A stretch of 64,000 nt of DNA, taken from contig DJPH01000060.1 of the NCBI GenBank assembly GCA_002439755.1, forward strand, positions 14,400 to 78,399, read 5' to 3'. The stretch comes from Prevotellaceae bacterium UBA6417 (GTDB lineage Bacteria > Bacteroidota > Bacteroidia > Bacteroidales > Bacteroidaceae). Position 1 is the first letter of the stretch, and each line of letters begins with the position of its first letter. The position numbers and the translations under genes were made by a program. Positions 25,889-34,207 of the stretch are shown piece after piece. Under the pieces are notes generated by a model, which saw only the letters and a list, made by a program, of their open reading frames with translations, made no database searches and was not told where the DNA came from.

Positions 25889-25918
25889 CAAAGATACGTC
25901 TTTCCTTTAAATATGCAA
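25889..25918 (-). promoter_or_regulatory. Promoter of the GH5-like lipoprotein gene
   Basis: On the minus strand: TTG (25918 to 25916), 19-nt spacer, TATCTTTG (25896 to 25889). Both boxes and the spacing fit the Bacteroidota housekeeping promoter; the ATG at 25831 is 57 nt downstream. Confidence 0.6.
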
Positions 25919-25962
25919 TGTGTTTGTATCATTTTTTGCAGGAAAAGTCTGTCGGATGTAAT

Positions 25963-26001
25963 AAAAAGATGGCAAAAGCGCGGATTGATGCTTTTGCCAT
26001 C
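25963..26001 (-). terminator. Hairpin terminator of the nucleotidyltransferase gene
   Basis: GATGGCAAAAGC (25968-25979) and its perfect complement (25990-26001) flank a 10-nt loop. On the minus strand a TTTTTAT tract follows (complement of 25961-25967). Confidence 0.72.
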
Positions 26002-26045
26002 CTCAACAGTGATGCCAGTCTTGTTAAAGGCTGCTATGGGTCTTG

Positions 26046-26963
26046 TCAGAAGAGTTTCTCGGGATATACTCCTTCGTCTACCAGTTTTTTGATCTTGGCC
26101 ACCGTGTCGGGGCGGTCTTCGGGATAGGTCACACCAAACCATTTGCTCGAGGTGTCGAGCACCTTGACGGTGGCTGTCTTGTCCTTGATCAGCTTGTCGA
26201 CCATCAGAGGTATGAAGAACTCGGCCTTGAGATTCTTCTTGGTCGATTCCAGCCCCAGGAAGTATTTGAAGTACTCGTCGCTATGGGCGAAGTAGTCGGG
26301 CGTGAAACCCCAGAAGTTCATGCTTACGGGTGTGGTGTCGGGTATGGCAACCCATGCCGTTTCGTCTTCGTTGAGATATTTCACTTCTCCGTCTTCCTTG
26401 CGCTCTATCTTGGTGCGTTCAACAACCGATTCCAGGTAGCGGTTGGCATCGGTTGCACATACGCCGCGCGACACTGTGCCGCTTTCGCTCAGCGTGTTTC
26501 CCACACGGAAACCCACCATGGCATATTTCCCGGTGCTGCCTTCGGGAAGTTCGCTGAGGAATTTCCCCATGACCCGGAAGCTGTCGCGTCCATAGAAGTC
26601 ATCGCAATTCACCACGGCAAAGGGCTCTTTGATAACGTTCTCGCCCATCATTACGGCATGGTTGGTGCCCCAGGGCTTGGTTCTGCCTTCGGGAACACTG
26701 AAGCCTTCGGGAATCTTGTCCAACGACTGGAACACTACTTCAACCGGCAGGTGGCCTTCGTATTTGCTGACTACTTTCTCACGGAAGTCTTTTTCGAAGT
26801 CTTTACGTATGACAAACACCAGTTTGCCAAAGCCGGCATGAATGGCATCATAGATGGAATAGTCCATGATGGTCTCGCCATTCGGGCCCAGGCCGTCAAT
26901 CTGTTTCAAGCCTCCATAGCGGCTTCCCATTCCGGCTGCAAGTAAAAATAAGGTAGGTTTCAT
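26046..26963 (-). CDS. Sugar-1-phosphate nucleotidyltransferase family protein
   Basis: 305 residues, Rossmann-like nucleotidyltransferase A fold. The N-terminal nucleotide loop is 'LLAAGMGSRYGGLKQ' (family LaaGxGtRm...K), followed by 'GPNGETIMDYSIYDAI', the base-contacting 'PWGTNHAVMMGEN' and the metal Asp pair in 'VNCDDFYG' near residue 125. Proteins of this family make NDP-sugars from NTP and sugar-1-phosphate. The sequence does not closely follow RmlA, GalU or GlmU, so the sugar is unknown; in Bacteroidota such genes often accompany N-acetylhexosamine kinases, which are absent here. It has its own good promoter and terminator. Confidence 0.88.
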   Translation of the reverse strand: MKPTLFLLAAGMGSRYGGLKQIDGLGPNGETIMDYSIYDAIHAGFGKLVFVIRKDFEKDFREKVVSKYEGHLPVEVVFQSLDKIPEGFSVPEGRTKPWGTNHAVMMGENVIKEPFAVVNCDDFYGRDSFRVMGKFLSELPEGSTGKYAMVGFRVGNTLSESGTVSRGVCATDANRYLESVVERTKIERKEDGEVKYLNEDETAWVAIPDTTPVSMNFWGFTPDYFAHSDEYFKYFLGLESTKKNLKAEFFIPLMVDKLIKDKTATVKVLDTSSKWFGVTYPEDRPDTVAKIKKLVDEGVYPEKLF

Positions 26964-27001
26964 ATATAAGTTCTATTTAAATGATTGTTTCAAGAATGAC
27001 A

Positions 27002-27032
27002 CAAAAGTACGTTTTTTTTCTTTTATCGGCAA
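27002..27032 (-). promoter_or_regulatory. Promoter of the nucleotidyltransferase gene
   Basis: On the minus strand: TTG (27032 to 27030), 20-nt spacer, TACTTTTG (27009 to 27002). The ATG at 26963 lies 38 nt downstream. The promoter partly precedes the end of the PAP2-like gene at 27051. Confidence 0.6.
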
Positions 27033-27050
27033 GGGATATTGCCCGAAAAG

Positions 27051-28061
27051 TCAATGATGACTGTGGTGATGATGATGTTTGTGGCTGTGCCATGTGCCAA
27101 AATTCTTTGGCCGGTGAATGAATTTGCTCTGGTAGATGCTTTTGGAAAGCCAATAGATGATGACTGCCGAAACCCATCCTCCCACTACATCTACGGCATA
27201 ATGTGCCCCGATGTAGACGGTAGAAAGGCACAGAATCACGTAAAAAGGCAGAAACACCCATGTCAGAGGCCGCGACATGCGGCGCACGAGAAGCAGAATG
27301 ATGGTGGCCATTCCCACATGCGAGCTCGGGAAGGCCGCGATGGGAAACTCGCTCTTCTGTGCTGCCTCGACCAGAGACTTGAAGAATCCGCCGCCCGTCT
27401 GTGTGTGAGTCAGCTCGGGATGAAAACGGAACCAGTCGCCTACATCGGGGAAGTTGCCTGCCATTGCCTGCTCCATGCCTATCTTGGGAAAGTAGAACTG
27501 AGGCCCTGCCGACTGCAGGAAGAGATAGACAGTGTAGTAGAGCATGAATGAACAGAGTATGATTGTCGTGGTCCGGTCAAAGCGGCGGAAATGTACGAAT
27601 GTGGCATACAGGGCTGCCGCTATAATCATCACGTAGTAGGAAAAGTAGCCCATATAGAACAGTTCGCTCCAGAATCTGCCGCTCAGCAGCCGGCTGAAGA
27701 CAACGGCCGGCTGGCATCCGAACAAAAGCTGGTCGGCTTCGGCAAACAAAGGGTCGGTATTCGGCATGAGCTTCGAGAAGTGGTAAATGTCAGGATACCA
27801 GTAGGCCAGAAGCCCCAATTGGAAGTACACGCGGGCAACATAGGTGAGATGGCACGGCATGCGCAGGTAAAGCCGCCAAAGCAGCAGGGTCACGGCAACG
27901 AAAGCTGCGCGGCAGGCAAGGAAGCCGTAACCGCTGTCTATTTGCTGATAAAGAAGCATGCCCAAGGCTGATGTGAAGGCGCAATAGATGAACATTATCT
28001 TTTCAACGCCTATTAGCCCTGGCAGAGGCTTTTGATATCTGAAAGCAGAGCTTAAATCCAT
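27051..28061 (-). CDS. PAP2/AUR1-like integral membrane phosphotransferase, candidate inositol phosphorylceramide synthase
   Basis: 336 residues with about eight hydrophobic segments. The PAP2 superfamily motifs are in the AUR1-like form: 'SAGPQFYFP' near 190, 'FPSSHVGM' near 245 (PSxH) and 'YIGAHYAVDVVGGW' near 290 (HYxxDxxxG). AUR1-type proteins move a phospho-head group between phospholipids and ceramides; others are lipid phosphatases. Bacteroidota make inositol sphingolipids, and the gene overlaps an NAD-dependent epimerase gene by 10 nt, which supports a lipid role; this is inference. The C-terminus is unusual: WHSHKHHHHHSHH has nine His in the last 13 residues, suggesting metal binding. 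Confidence 0.82.
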   Translation of the reverse strand: MDLSSAFRYQKPLPGLIGVEKIMFIYCAFTSALGMLLYQQIDSGYGFLACRAAFVAVTLLLWRLYLRMPCHLTYVARVYFQLGLLAYWYPDIYHFSKLMPNTDPLFAEADQLLFGCQPAVVFSRLLSGRFWSELFYMGYFSYYVMIIAAALYATFVHFRRFDRTTTIILCSFMLYYTVYLFLQSAGPQFYFPKIGMEQAMAGNFPDVGDWFRFHPELTHTQTGGGFFKSLVEAAQKSEFPIAAFPSSHVGMATIILLLVRRMSRPLTWVFLPFYVILCLSTVYIGAHYAVDVVGGWVSAVIIYWLSKSIYQSKFIHRPKNFGTWHSHKHHHHHSHH

Positions 28062-29080
28062 TTTGATTGTTTATACCATGAAACCGTATTGCCTACACCC
28101 CGCTCCAGGTCGAACCGTGGCTTGAAGCCAAGGGCAAGCATCGGTGTGATGTCGCAACGCCAGTTGCGTTGCTTTAGAATGCGATATTTGTCTTTGTTTA
28201 AAGCAGTGATGTTGCCAGTCAGCCGCGCGGATAATTCCCCGCAGGTACATACCAGATGCAACATCCACAAGGGGGCGGTGACATGCAGCAGGTGGCGGAT
28301 GCCAAGGCTTTTCCTTGCATATTCGCTGAACGTGCGGCTGCTGTAAGTGTTACCATCGCTCAAAAGATAGGTATTCCCGATGGTCTTGTCGGCATGCGTG
28401 AGCGATAGAAACACAGCCTGCACAACGTCTTTTACGTAGATGAACGTGATTTCCTGCGGCCTGAAACCCACGGAAAAGTCGATATGCCGCCTGATGCTTT
28501 TGACCATTAAGAAGTAGTCGCGCTCACGTGGTCCGTAAACACCGGTGGGGCGCAGTATGACCCAGGGGATTCTTGTTGTCCTGAGATACTGCTCGGCAGC
28601 CCACTTGCTGCGCCCGTAGGCCGTGTTGGGCCAAGGCGTGTCGTCGGCACGCAGCTCTTCATAGGTGCATCCGTCTGCTTGTGGCTTGGGCTGCTCCTTG
28701 ATGGCTCCCGCTACACTGAGCGAACTCATGTAAATAAAGCACTTTGGAATCATTCCGAGTTCCGTGAGGCTTTCTACAAGATTCCTGGTGGCCTCATTGT
28801 TCGCCTTGAAGAATGCGGCTTCATCTTTAGCCTTGGTCGCCCCTGCAGCATGCACAATGTAGTCCCAACTCCCTTCTTCCTGCTTGAATCTTGATAAGGA
28901 GGCTTTTAGGGCTTCCCAGCTGTTCAGCTCCAGCTCTATGAAACGAATGCGCGAATCTCTAAGCCACGTTCTGCTGCTCGTCTTCCGGACTGCAGCCCAT
29001 ACTGTCCATCCTAAACCGAGAGCATGCTCAACAATGAAGCTCCCGATAAAACCACTCGCACCTGTTACCAAAACCTTCAT
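28052..29080 (-). CDS. NAD-dependent epimerase/dehydratase (extended SDR)
   Basis: 342 residues. Cofactor loop 'VTGASGFIGSF' at the N-terminus (GxxGxxG), 'VHAAGATKA' and the catalytic 'YGRSKWAAEQY' (YxxxK) near 165 mark an extended short-chain dehydrogenase. 'VILRPTGVYGPRERDYF' and 'FIYVKDVVQAVF' also fit. The start at 29080 is supported because the next ATG upstream (29110) lies inside the -7 box. Its stop overlaps the start of the AUR1-like gene by 10 nt, so translation is coupled. Possible roles are ceramide reduction (CerR-like), a sterol/lipid dehydrogenase, or sugar-nucleotide epimerisation; the partner favours a lipid substrate. Confidence 0.85.
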   Translation of the reverse strand: MKVLVTGASGFIGSFIVEHALGLGWTVWAAVRKTSSRTWLRDSRIRFIELELNSWEALKASLSRFKQEEGSWDYIVHAAGATKAKDEAAFFKANNEATRNLVESLTELGMIPKCFIYMSSLSVAGAIKEQPKPQADGCTYEELRADDTPWPNTAYGRSKWAAEQYLRTTRIPWVILRPTGVYGPRERDYFLMVKSIRRHIDFSVGFRPQEITFIYVKDVVQAVFLSLTHADKTIGNTYLLSDGNTYSSRTFSEYARKSLGIRHLLHVTAPLWMLHLVCTCGELSARLTGNITALNKDKYRILKQRNWRCDITPMLALGFKPRFDLERGVGNTVSWYKQSKWI

Positions 29081-29107
29081 TAGTGTGGCATCCTTCTCTT
29101 CTTGATG

Positions 29108-29140
29108 CAAAAGTAAGAAATACTTTTAATGTAGGCAAAA
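29108..29140 (-). promoter_or_regulatory. Promoter of the epimerase-PAP2 operon
   Basis: On the minus strand: TTTTG (29140 to 29136), 20-nt spacer, TACTTTTG (29115 to 29108). This is among the best matches in the window and fixes the epimerase start at 29080. Confidence 0.65.
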
Positions 29141-29230
29141 CAAAATGTCGGCGGCAAAGTCGGGTAGGGGCTTGCAAGCTTGTGCAACATGATTGCAGAG
29201 GCCAGTCGGCAAATGCCCGATAGTGGCCGG

Positions 29231-31453
29231 CTATTGCTTCTGATGCTTTGCAACGAATTCATAATCCAGTTGCCTTCGTTCCAGATTGGCCGAGACAACA
29301 CGTATTGTGACTTTGTCACCGATTTGATAGACATGATGATGTCTGCGCCCGCGCAAACAGTAGTTGCGCTCGTCAAATTCATAATAATCGTCTTGCAAGT
29401 TGTGCAGAGGAATCATGCCTTCGCAGTGGTTGTCGTCTGTTTCCACATAGATGCCGAATTCATTTACGCCGCTTATCTTTCCGTCGAATACCTGCCCGAT
29501 GCGGTCGGCCATGAATTCCACTTGCTTGTATTTGATGCTTGCTCGTTCGGCAGTAGCGGCTATTACTTCCATCTCATTGCAATGTTCGCAGAGCTCTTCA
29601 TACTTTTCTTGGTTGACAGACCGCCCACCTTCGGCATAACGTGTCAGCAGCCGATGAACCATTTGGTCGGGATAGCGACGTATGGGCGAGGTAAAATGGG
29701 TGTAGTAGCGAAACATCAGGCCATAGTGCCCTATGTTATGAGTTGAGTAACGTGCCTTCATCATGGAGCGCAATGCCACTTGTTCAACGATAATCTGCTC
29801 CGGCTTGTCTTGCACTGCTTCCAACAGTTTGTTAAGACCCTTGTTGATATCATCCTTGGAGCCTTCGGTCCGTAGTTTATAACCGAACTTGGCGACAAAG
29901 GCACTCAGCTTTTCCAGCTTTTCAGGGTCAGGGACATCGTGGATGCGGTAGACAAACACCTTAGGTTTCTTTCCCTTATCTACCTTTCCTATCTTTTCTG
30001 CCACATAGCGATTGGCCAGTAACATGAATTCTTCTACCAGCTTGTTGGCATCTTTTGCCACTTTGATGTAAGTGCTGATAGGGTGTCCCTTTTCATCTAT
30101 TTCAAAACGGACTTCAGGCGTGTCAAAGCCTATGCCACCTTTTTCAAAGCGTTTCTTGCGGAATATCTTGGCCAACCGATTCAAGGTGATCAGTTCTTCT
30201 GCATATTCCCCGATGGCTTTTCCGGTGGTGATTGCTTTAGGATGCTCACCCGGCTGCGACAGGTCTTCGGGTGAAGCTTCACCGTTTTCTTCCAGGATGT
30301 ACTGGACTTCTTCATAAGTAAAACGACGGTTGCTCTTTATCACGGTACGTCCGATGCGCGAGTCCTTTACTTCGCCTTCGTCGTTGATTACAAATGTAAC
30401 GCTGTATGTGAGTTTCTCTTCGTCGGGACGAAGGGAACAAAGATAATTGCAGAGCCGCTCCGGCAGCATCGGAACAGTGCGGTCGACCAGATAAACGCTT
30501 GTAGAACGTTTGAAAGCCTCTTTATCAATGATGCCGCCTTCTTTGAGGTAGAAGGTAACATCGGCAATGTGCACACCGACTTCCCAAAGCCCTTTGCCTA
30601 CAGACCTTATCGACAGGGCATCGTCGAAGTCTTTGGCGTCGCGTGGGTCAATGGTAAATGTGGTGACATTGCGGAAATCTTCACGGCGGCTTATTTCTTC
30701 TGCGGTTACTCCATCCTTGATTGTGTCGGCAGCGTTTTCAACAGCCTTGGGATAATCATAAGGTAAGTCATATTCGGCAAGGATGGAGTGCATCTCTGCG
30801 TCATTGTCACCGGCTTTTCCAAGTATGTCGATTACTTTTCCGATAGGGTTCTTTTGATCGTCTGGCCATTCAACCATTTGAACAACGGCCTTGTCTCCTG
30901 TCTTACCTTTCTTGAGATAGTTCTTAGGTATAAATATGTCAGATGACAATGTCCTGTCTTGTGTCAGCAGGAATGCATAGTTGCGCTCCACTTTCAATAT
31001 TCCTACAAAACGATCTTTGGCACGTTTCACTATTTCGATTACTTCGGCTTCGCGCGTGTGGTTGCGTCTGCGGGCCAGAAGCATGGCTTTAACATAATCA
31101 CCGTTGAGTGCATGATGTGAATTCCGCTCCATTACCAGGATGCTCTTTTCTTCGCCATCGGGAAGAAAACTGTTGCGACCGTTTCTTTTACGTTGAAATA
31201 CTCCGGTCATTACCTGGTTGCGTACAGCTAATTTGAAGGTATGTTCGTTTGTCAGGCTGATGTAGTCATCGGCAATCATATCGTCCAGCAAATCTGCACA
31301 AAGCAATTTTGCCGGGTGAGTCTTCAGCTTTAATAATGTCGTGATCTCTGACAAACTGTAGTCCTTCTCGGGATTGTTTTCAAAAAGGCCAAACAAAAGT
31401 CCCATAATCTGCCGCTTTGTTTTGCGGCCGAGTTTCTTGCCGGGATTTCTCAT
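29231..31453 (-). CDS. rnr: Ribonuclease R
   Basis: 740 residues, typical of Bacteroidota RNase R. It is a 3'-to-5' processive exoribonuclease that degrades structured RNA. Domains in order: N-terminal helix-turn-helix-like region (about 1-70), cold-shock domains (about 80-250), the RNB catalytic domain opening with 'TIDPRDAKDFDDALS' near 265-280, which holds the Asp metal ligands, and a C-terminal S1 domain around 'FDGKISGVNEFGIYVE'. 'FTSPIRRYPDQMVHRLL' is the conserved end of RNB. The gene stands alone, 194 nt from the divergent helicase gene. A near-consensus -7 (TTCCTTTG, 31492 to 31485 on the minus strand) may drive it. Confidence 0.95.
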   Translation of the reverse strand: MRNPGKKLGRKTKRQIMGLLFGLFENNPEKDYSLSEITTLLKLKTHPAKLLCADLLDDMIADDYISLTNEHTFKLAVRNQVMTGVFQRKRNGRNSFLPDGEEKSILVMERNSHHALNGDYVKAMLLARRRNHTREAEVIEIVKRAKDRFVGILKVERNYAFLLTQDRTLSSDIFIPKNYLKKGKTGDKAVVQMVEWPDDQKNPIGKVIDILGKAGDNDAEMHSILAEYDLPYDYPKAVENAADTIKDGVTAEEISRREDFRNVTTFTIDPRDAKDFDDALSIRSVGKGLWEVGVHIADVTFYLKEGGIIDKEAFKRSTSVYLVDRTVPMLPERLCNYLCSLRPDEEKLTYSVTFVINDEGEVKDSRIGRTVIKSNRRFTYEEVQYILEENGEASPEDLSQPGEHPKAITTGKAIGEYAEELITLNRLAKIFRKKRFEKGGIGFDTPEVRFEIDEKGHPISTYIKVAKDANKLVEEFMLLANRYVAEKIGKVDKGKKPKVFVYRIHDVPDPEKLEKLSAFVAKFGYKLRTEGSKDDINKGLNKLLEAVQDKPEQIIVEQVALRSMMKARYSTHNIGHYGLMFRYYTHFTSPIRRYPDQMVHRLLTRYAEGGRSVNQEKYEELCEHCNEMEVIAATAERASIKYKQVEFMADRIGQVFDGKISGVNEFGIYVETDDNHCEGMIPLHNLQDDYYEFDERNYCLRGRRHHHVYQIGDKVTIRVVSANLERRQLDYEFVAKHQKQ

Positions 31454-31617
31454 GGTTGCTATCTTTAGAATAAAACTTGTGTTACAAAGGAAGTGAAAAA
31501 AAACGGTATGTGGTTTGTATCTGCTTTATTTTTTCAAAATCAAGTCCTATCGGCTTGAATGAAGCTCCCAAATTGAATAAAAAGCGGGCTGAAAGTCGAG
31601 GACTGAATAATTCTGCT

Positions 31618-31625
31618 TAACTTTG
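31618..31625 (+). promoter_or_regulatory. Putative -7 box for the DEAD-box helicase gene
   Basis: TAACTTTG matches TAnnTTTG and lies 22 nt before the ATG at 31648. No clear -33 element is seen. Confidence 0.4.
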
Positions 31626-31647
31626 CGCCTGTAAAAAGATTTCCCAG

Positions 31648-33519
31648 ATGACATTTAAAGAATTAGGGGTTGCGGAGCCTATTCTTCGCGCAATAGACGA
31701 ATTGGGCTTTGTAACACCGATGCCGGTGCAAGAAGCGGTAATACCTTATTTATTAGGTGTAGGCAACGACGTGATAGCTCTTGCCCAAACCGGTACTGGC
31801 AAGACTGCCGCTTATGGCATTCCGCTTATTCAGAAGATTAATTGTGATAATCGTGAAGTTCAAGCCATTGTAATCTGTCCCACCCGTGAGCTGTGTCTGC
31901 AGATTACTGATGATATGCGAAGCTTTTCAAAATATGTGGAAGGCTTACGCATTGTTCCAGTTTATGGTGGTGCCGGCATCGAAGGCCAAATACGTAGCCT
32001 ACGTCAGGGCGTACAAATTATTGTTGCAACGCCGGGAAGGCTGATTGATTTGATGGAGCGCGGTGTGGCTCATTTGGACAAAGTGGAAAATGTTGTGCTG
32101 GACGAAGCTGATGAAATGTTGAACATGGGCTTCTCGGAAAGCATAGATAAGATTTTGGCCGGTGTGCCTGAGAATCGCAATACGTTGCTTTTCTCGGCTA
32201 CCATGAGCAAAGAAATATCGAAGATTGCCAAGAACTATTTGCATGATGCGAAAGAAATTGTTGTAGGTTCACGCAATGAAGGTGCCGAACTGGTTAACCA
32301 TGAATATTATCTGGTGCAGGCTCGTGACAAATATCTGGCCTTGAAACGTATAGTTGACTACTATCCCCGAATATATGCCATCATATTTTGCCGCACGCGA
32401 TTGGAGACACAGGAGATTGCAGACAAGCTGATTCAGGACGGCTATAATGCTGAAGCACTGCATGGAGATCTATCACAGGCACAACGTGACTTGACGATGC
32501 AGCGTTTCAGACAACACCACATTCAATTGTTGGTTGCAACAGATGTAGCGGCACGTGGCCTTGACGTGGACGATCTGACCCATGTCATCAATTACGGCCT
32601 GCCTGATGATGTGGAAAACTATACGCATCGTAGCGGCCGCACAGGTCGTGCAGGAAAGAAAGGGACGAGTATATGTATCATTCATTTAAGAGAGAAAGGT
32701 AAGGTTCGGCAGATTGAGAAAACCATTGGAAAGGACTTTGTAAAGAAGCAATTGCCAACTGCACGTGAGATATGTACAAAGCAGCTCTATCGTGCAATTG
32801 ACCAGTTGGAGCATGTACAAGTTGACGAAGAACAGATAGCACCGTTCTTGCCTGAAGTCTACAGAAAGCTGGATTGGTTGGATAAGGAAGAGATAATCAA
32901 GCGTTTTGTCAGTATGGAGTTTGGTCGTTTCCTGGATTATTATGCCCATGCACCCGAGATTAAGGAACCACAGTCTGCGGCCGAATCCAAAAAGAAATCT
33001 TCAAGAAGCAATGTAAAAGCCACTCATAATAGGGAACGGGCTGAGGAAGGCTTTGTGCGTTTCTTCTTTGGTGCAGGCAAGCATGACAAGTTTTATGCAA
33101 AAGAAATCATAGGCCTTTTGAACCGCTATACCTTTGAGCCGGTTGAAGTTGGCCGGATTGACTTGAAAAACAACTTTGCTTTCTTCGAAGTACGTGAGAA
33201 AGATGCAGAGCTTGTCGAGGGTGCCTTGCGCAATGCCAAGGATAGGAACGGACGTCATATAGTTGTAGAGCGTACCAATGATGTAAGGCCCGAGGAGCGT
33301 CATGCTGCGAAAGGAAAGGCTTCAGGCAAGCGCAAAAAGTCTTTTGACCAAAAGTCTGCCAAAGAGAAAGCCCAGCCAATTGTTGAAAAGAAATCCGGGC
33401 GTAAGAAAAAGAATGATTGGATGCAGTTCTTTGATAGCGACAGCAAGTATTTCAAGTCTAAGGATGATATTGCGGGCTTTGCCGAAGATGGTTGGACCAA
33501 GCGTAAGAAGAAGAGATGA
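31648..33519 (+). CDS. DEAD-box ATP-dependent RNA helicase with DbpA-type RNA-binding domain
   Basis: 623 residues, DeaD/CsdA-like. Helicase motifs in order: Q motif 'PMPVQEAVIP', Walker A 'AQTGTGKTAAYG' near 45, 'PTRELCLQ', DEAD box 'VLDEADEMLNMGF' near 150, 'FSATMSK', and 'YTHRSGRTGRAGKKG' near 330. A DbpA-like RNA-binding domain sits at about 465-540 ('FVRFFFGAGKHD', 'NFAFFEVREKDAELVEGAL'), and a Lys/Arg-rich tail ends the protein. It unwinds RNA during ribosome assembly, mRNA decay and cold adaptation. RNase R is encoded divergently next door, a pairing that makes sense for RNA turnover. The following barrel gene lies immediately downstream. Confidence 0.94.
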   Translation: MTFKELGVAEPILRAIDELGFVTPMPVQEAVIPYLLGVGNDVIALAQTGTGKTAAYGIPLIQKINCDNREVQAIVICPTRELCLQITDDMRSFSKYVEGLRIVPVYGGAGIEGQIRSLRQGVQIIVATPGRLIDLMERGVAHLDKVENVVLDEADEMLNMGFSESIDKILAGVPENRNTLLFSATMSKEISKIAKNYLHDAKEIVVGSRNEGAELVNHEYYLVQARDKYLALKRIVDYYPRIYAIIFCRTRLETQEIADKLIQDGYNAEALHGDLSQAQRDLTMQRFRQHHIQLLVATDVAARGLDVDDLTHVINYGLPDDVENYTHRSGRTGRAGKKGTSICIIHLREKGKVRQIEKTIGKDFVKKQLPTAREICTKQLYRAIDQLEHVQVDEEQIAPFLPEVYRKLDWLDKEEIIKRFVSMEFGRFLDYYAHAPEIKEPQSAAESKKKSSRSNVKATHNRERAEEGFVRFFFGAGKHDKFYAKEIIGLLNRYTFEPVEVGRIDLKNNFAFFEVREKDAELVEGALRNAKDRNGRHIVVERTNDVRPEERHAAKGKASGKRKKSFDQKSAKEKAQPIVEKKSGRKKKNDWMQFFDSDSKYFKSKDDIAGFAEDGWTKRKKKR

Positions 33520-33536
33520 GCACTAAAGGATACGTA

Positions 33537-34196
33537 ATGAAACTGGCCATACTCTTGTTGCTGTTGCTGCCGGTGGCCGGAGTGTCAAAAGCGCAGGATT
33601 TTGTGCTTCGTGTCGGTGGAGGGCTCTCATCGCATTATGGAAGTTCTACCCGCAATATCGGTGCTTTCAGAATCGGTGCCGGCTATGACATACCCCTGAA
33701 TGCTTTGTGGTCGATAGAACCTGCTGTGTATTATTTTGCCAAGGGTTGGAAAGACAAGGATCAGGAAGTTCCTGCCTATGATGATAAAGGCAACTATGTT
33801 TATGATGAAGACGGCAATCAGGTGATGGGACTTATGAATGTTACGTCGAATGCCAATTACATAGAGATTCCTGTGCTGTTGCACTACAAGTGGGAAACTA
33901 ACCGTGACAACAATGTCTTGTTCTCGTTTGGGCCATATGCTGCTTATGGCATAGGAGGAAAAACCAAGGTAAGTGGTGATACTGAGCAAACGGGTGTGAA
34001 ACGTTACTACTACGACCACTCTACGTTTGGCCAGACAGGCATGCACCGTTTTGATGCGGGCCTTTCCATAGGGGCAAGCTACCGCTTTGCACAGCAGTTC
34101 GAGGTAGGCGTCTTGTGTGACTTGGGTCTGACAAGAACAAGCCGGCAGGGAGGAAAAAACATGGCGGTAGTCTTGACACTGGCCTATCGGTTATAA
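33537..34196 (+). CDS. Outer-membrane beta-barrel protein (PorT/OmpW-like)
   Basis: 219 residues from the ATG at 33537, which begins a clean signal peptide (MKLAILLLLLLPVAGVSKAQ). Another in-frame ATG at 33516 overlaps the helicase stop by 4 nt and would add 7 residues before the signal; coupling makes it possible, but the signal favours 33537. The mature part alternates hydrophobic and polar residues in short strands and closes with 'MAVVLTLAYRL', an aromatic-poor but typical barrel-closing strand. It matches the small Bacteroidota outer-membrane protein beta-barrel (OMP_b-brl_2) pattern. Ligand or function is unknown. Its stop lies 11 nt from the stop of the convergent peptidase gene. Confidence 0.82.
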   Translation: MKLAILLLLLLPVAGVSKAQDFVLRVGGGLSSHYGSSTRNIGAFRIGAGYDIPLNALWSIEPAVYYFAKGWKDKDQEVPAYDDKGNYVYDEDGNQVMGLMNVTSNANYIEIPVLLHYKWETNRDNNVLFSFGPYAAYGIGGKTKVSGDTEQTGVKRYYYDHSTFGQTGMHRFDAGLSIGASYRFAQQFEVGVLCDLGLTRTSRQGGKNMAVVLTLAYRL

Positions 34197-34207
34197 TCTA
34201 TTGCGGA

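Noticed and set aside
26043..26945. 300-codon open frame on the plus strand
   Set aside because: It is exactly antisense to the nucleotidyltransferase gene, which has clear motifs, a promoter and a terminator. Long antisense frames are common in this DNA because of codon bias.
29081..29110. Earlier start for the NAD-dependent epimerase gene
   Set aside because: The ATG at 29110 overlaps the -7 box, and the Rossmann strand begins right after the ATG at 29080.
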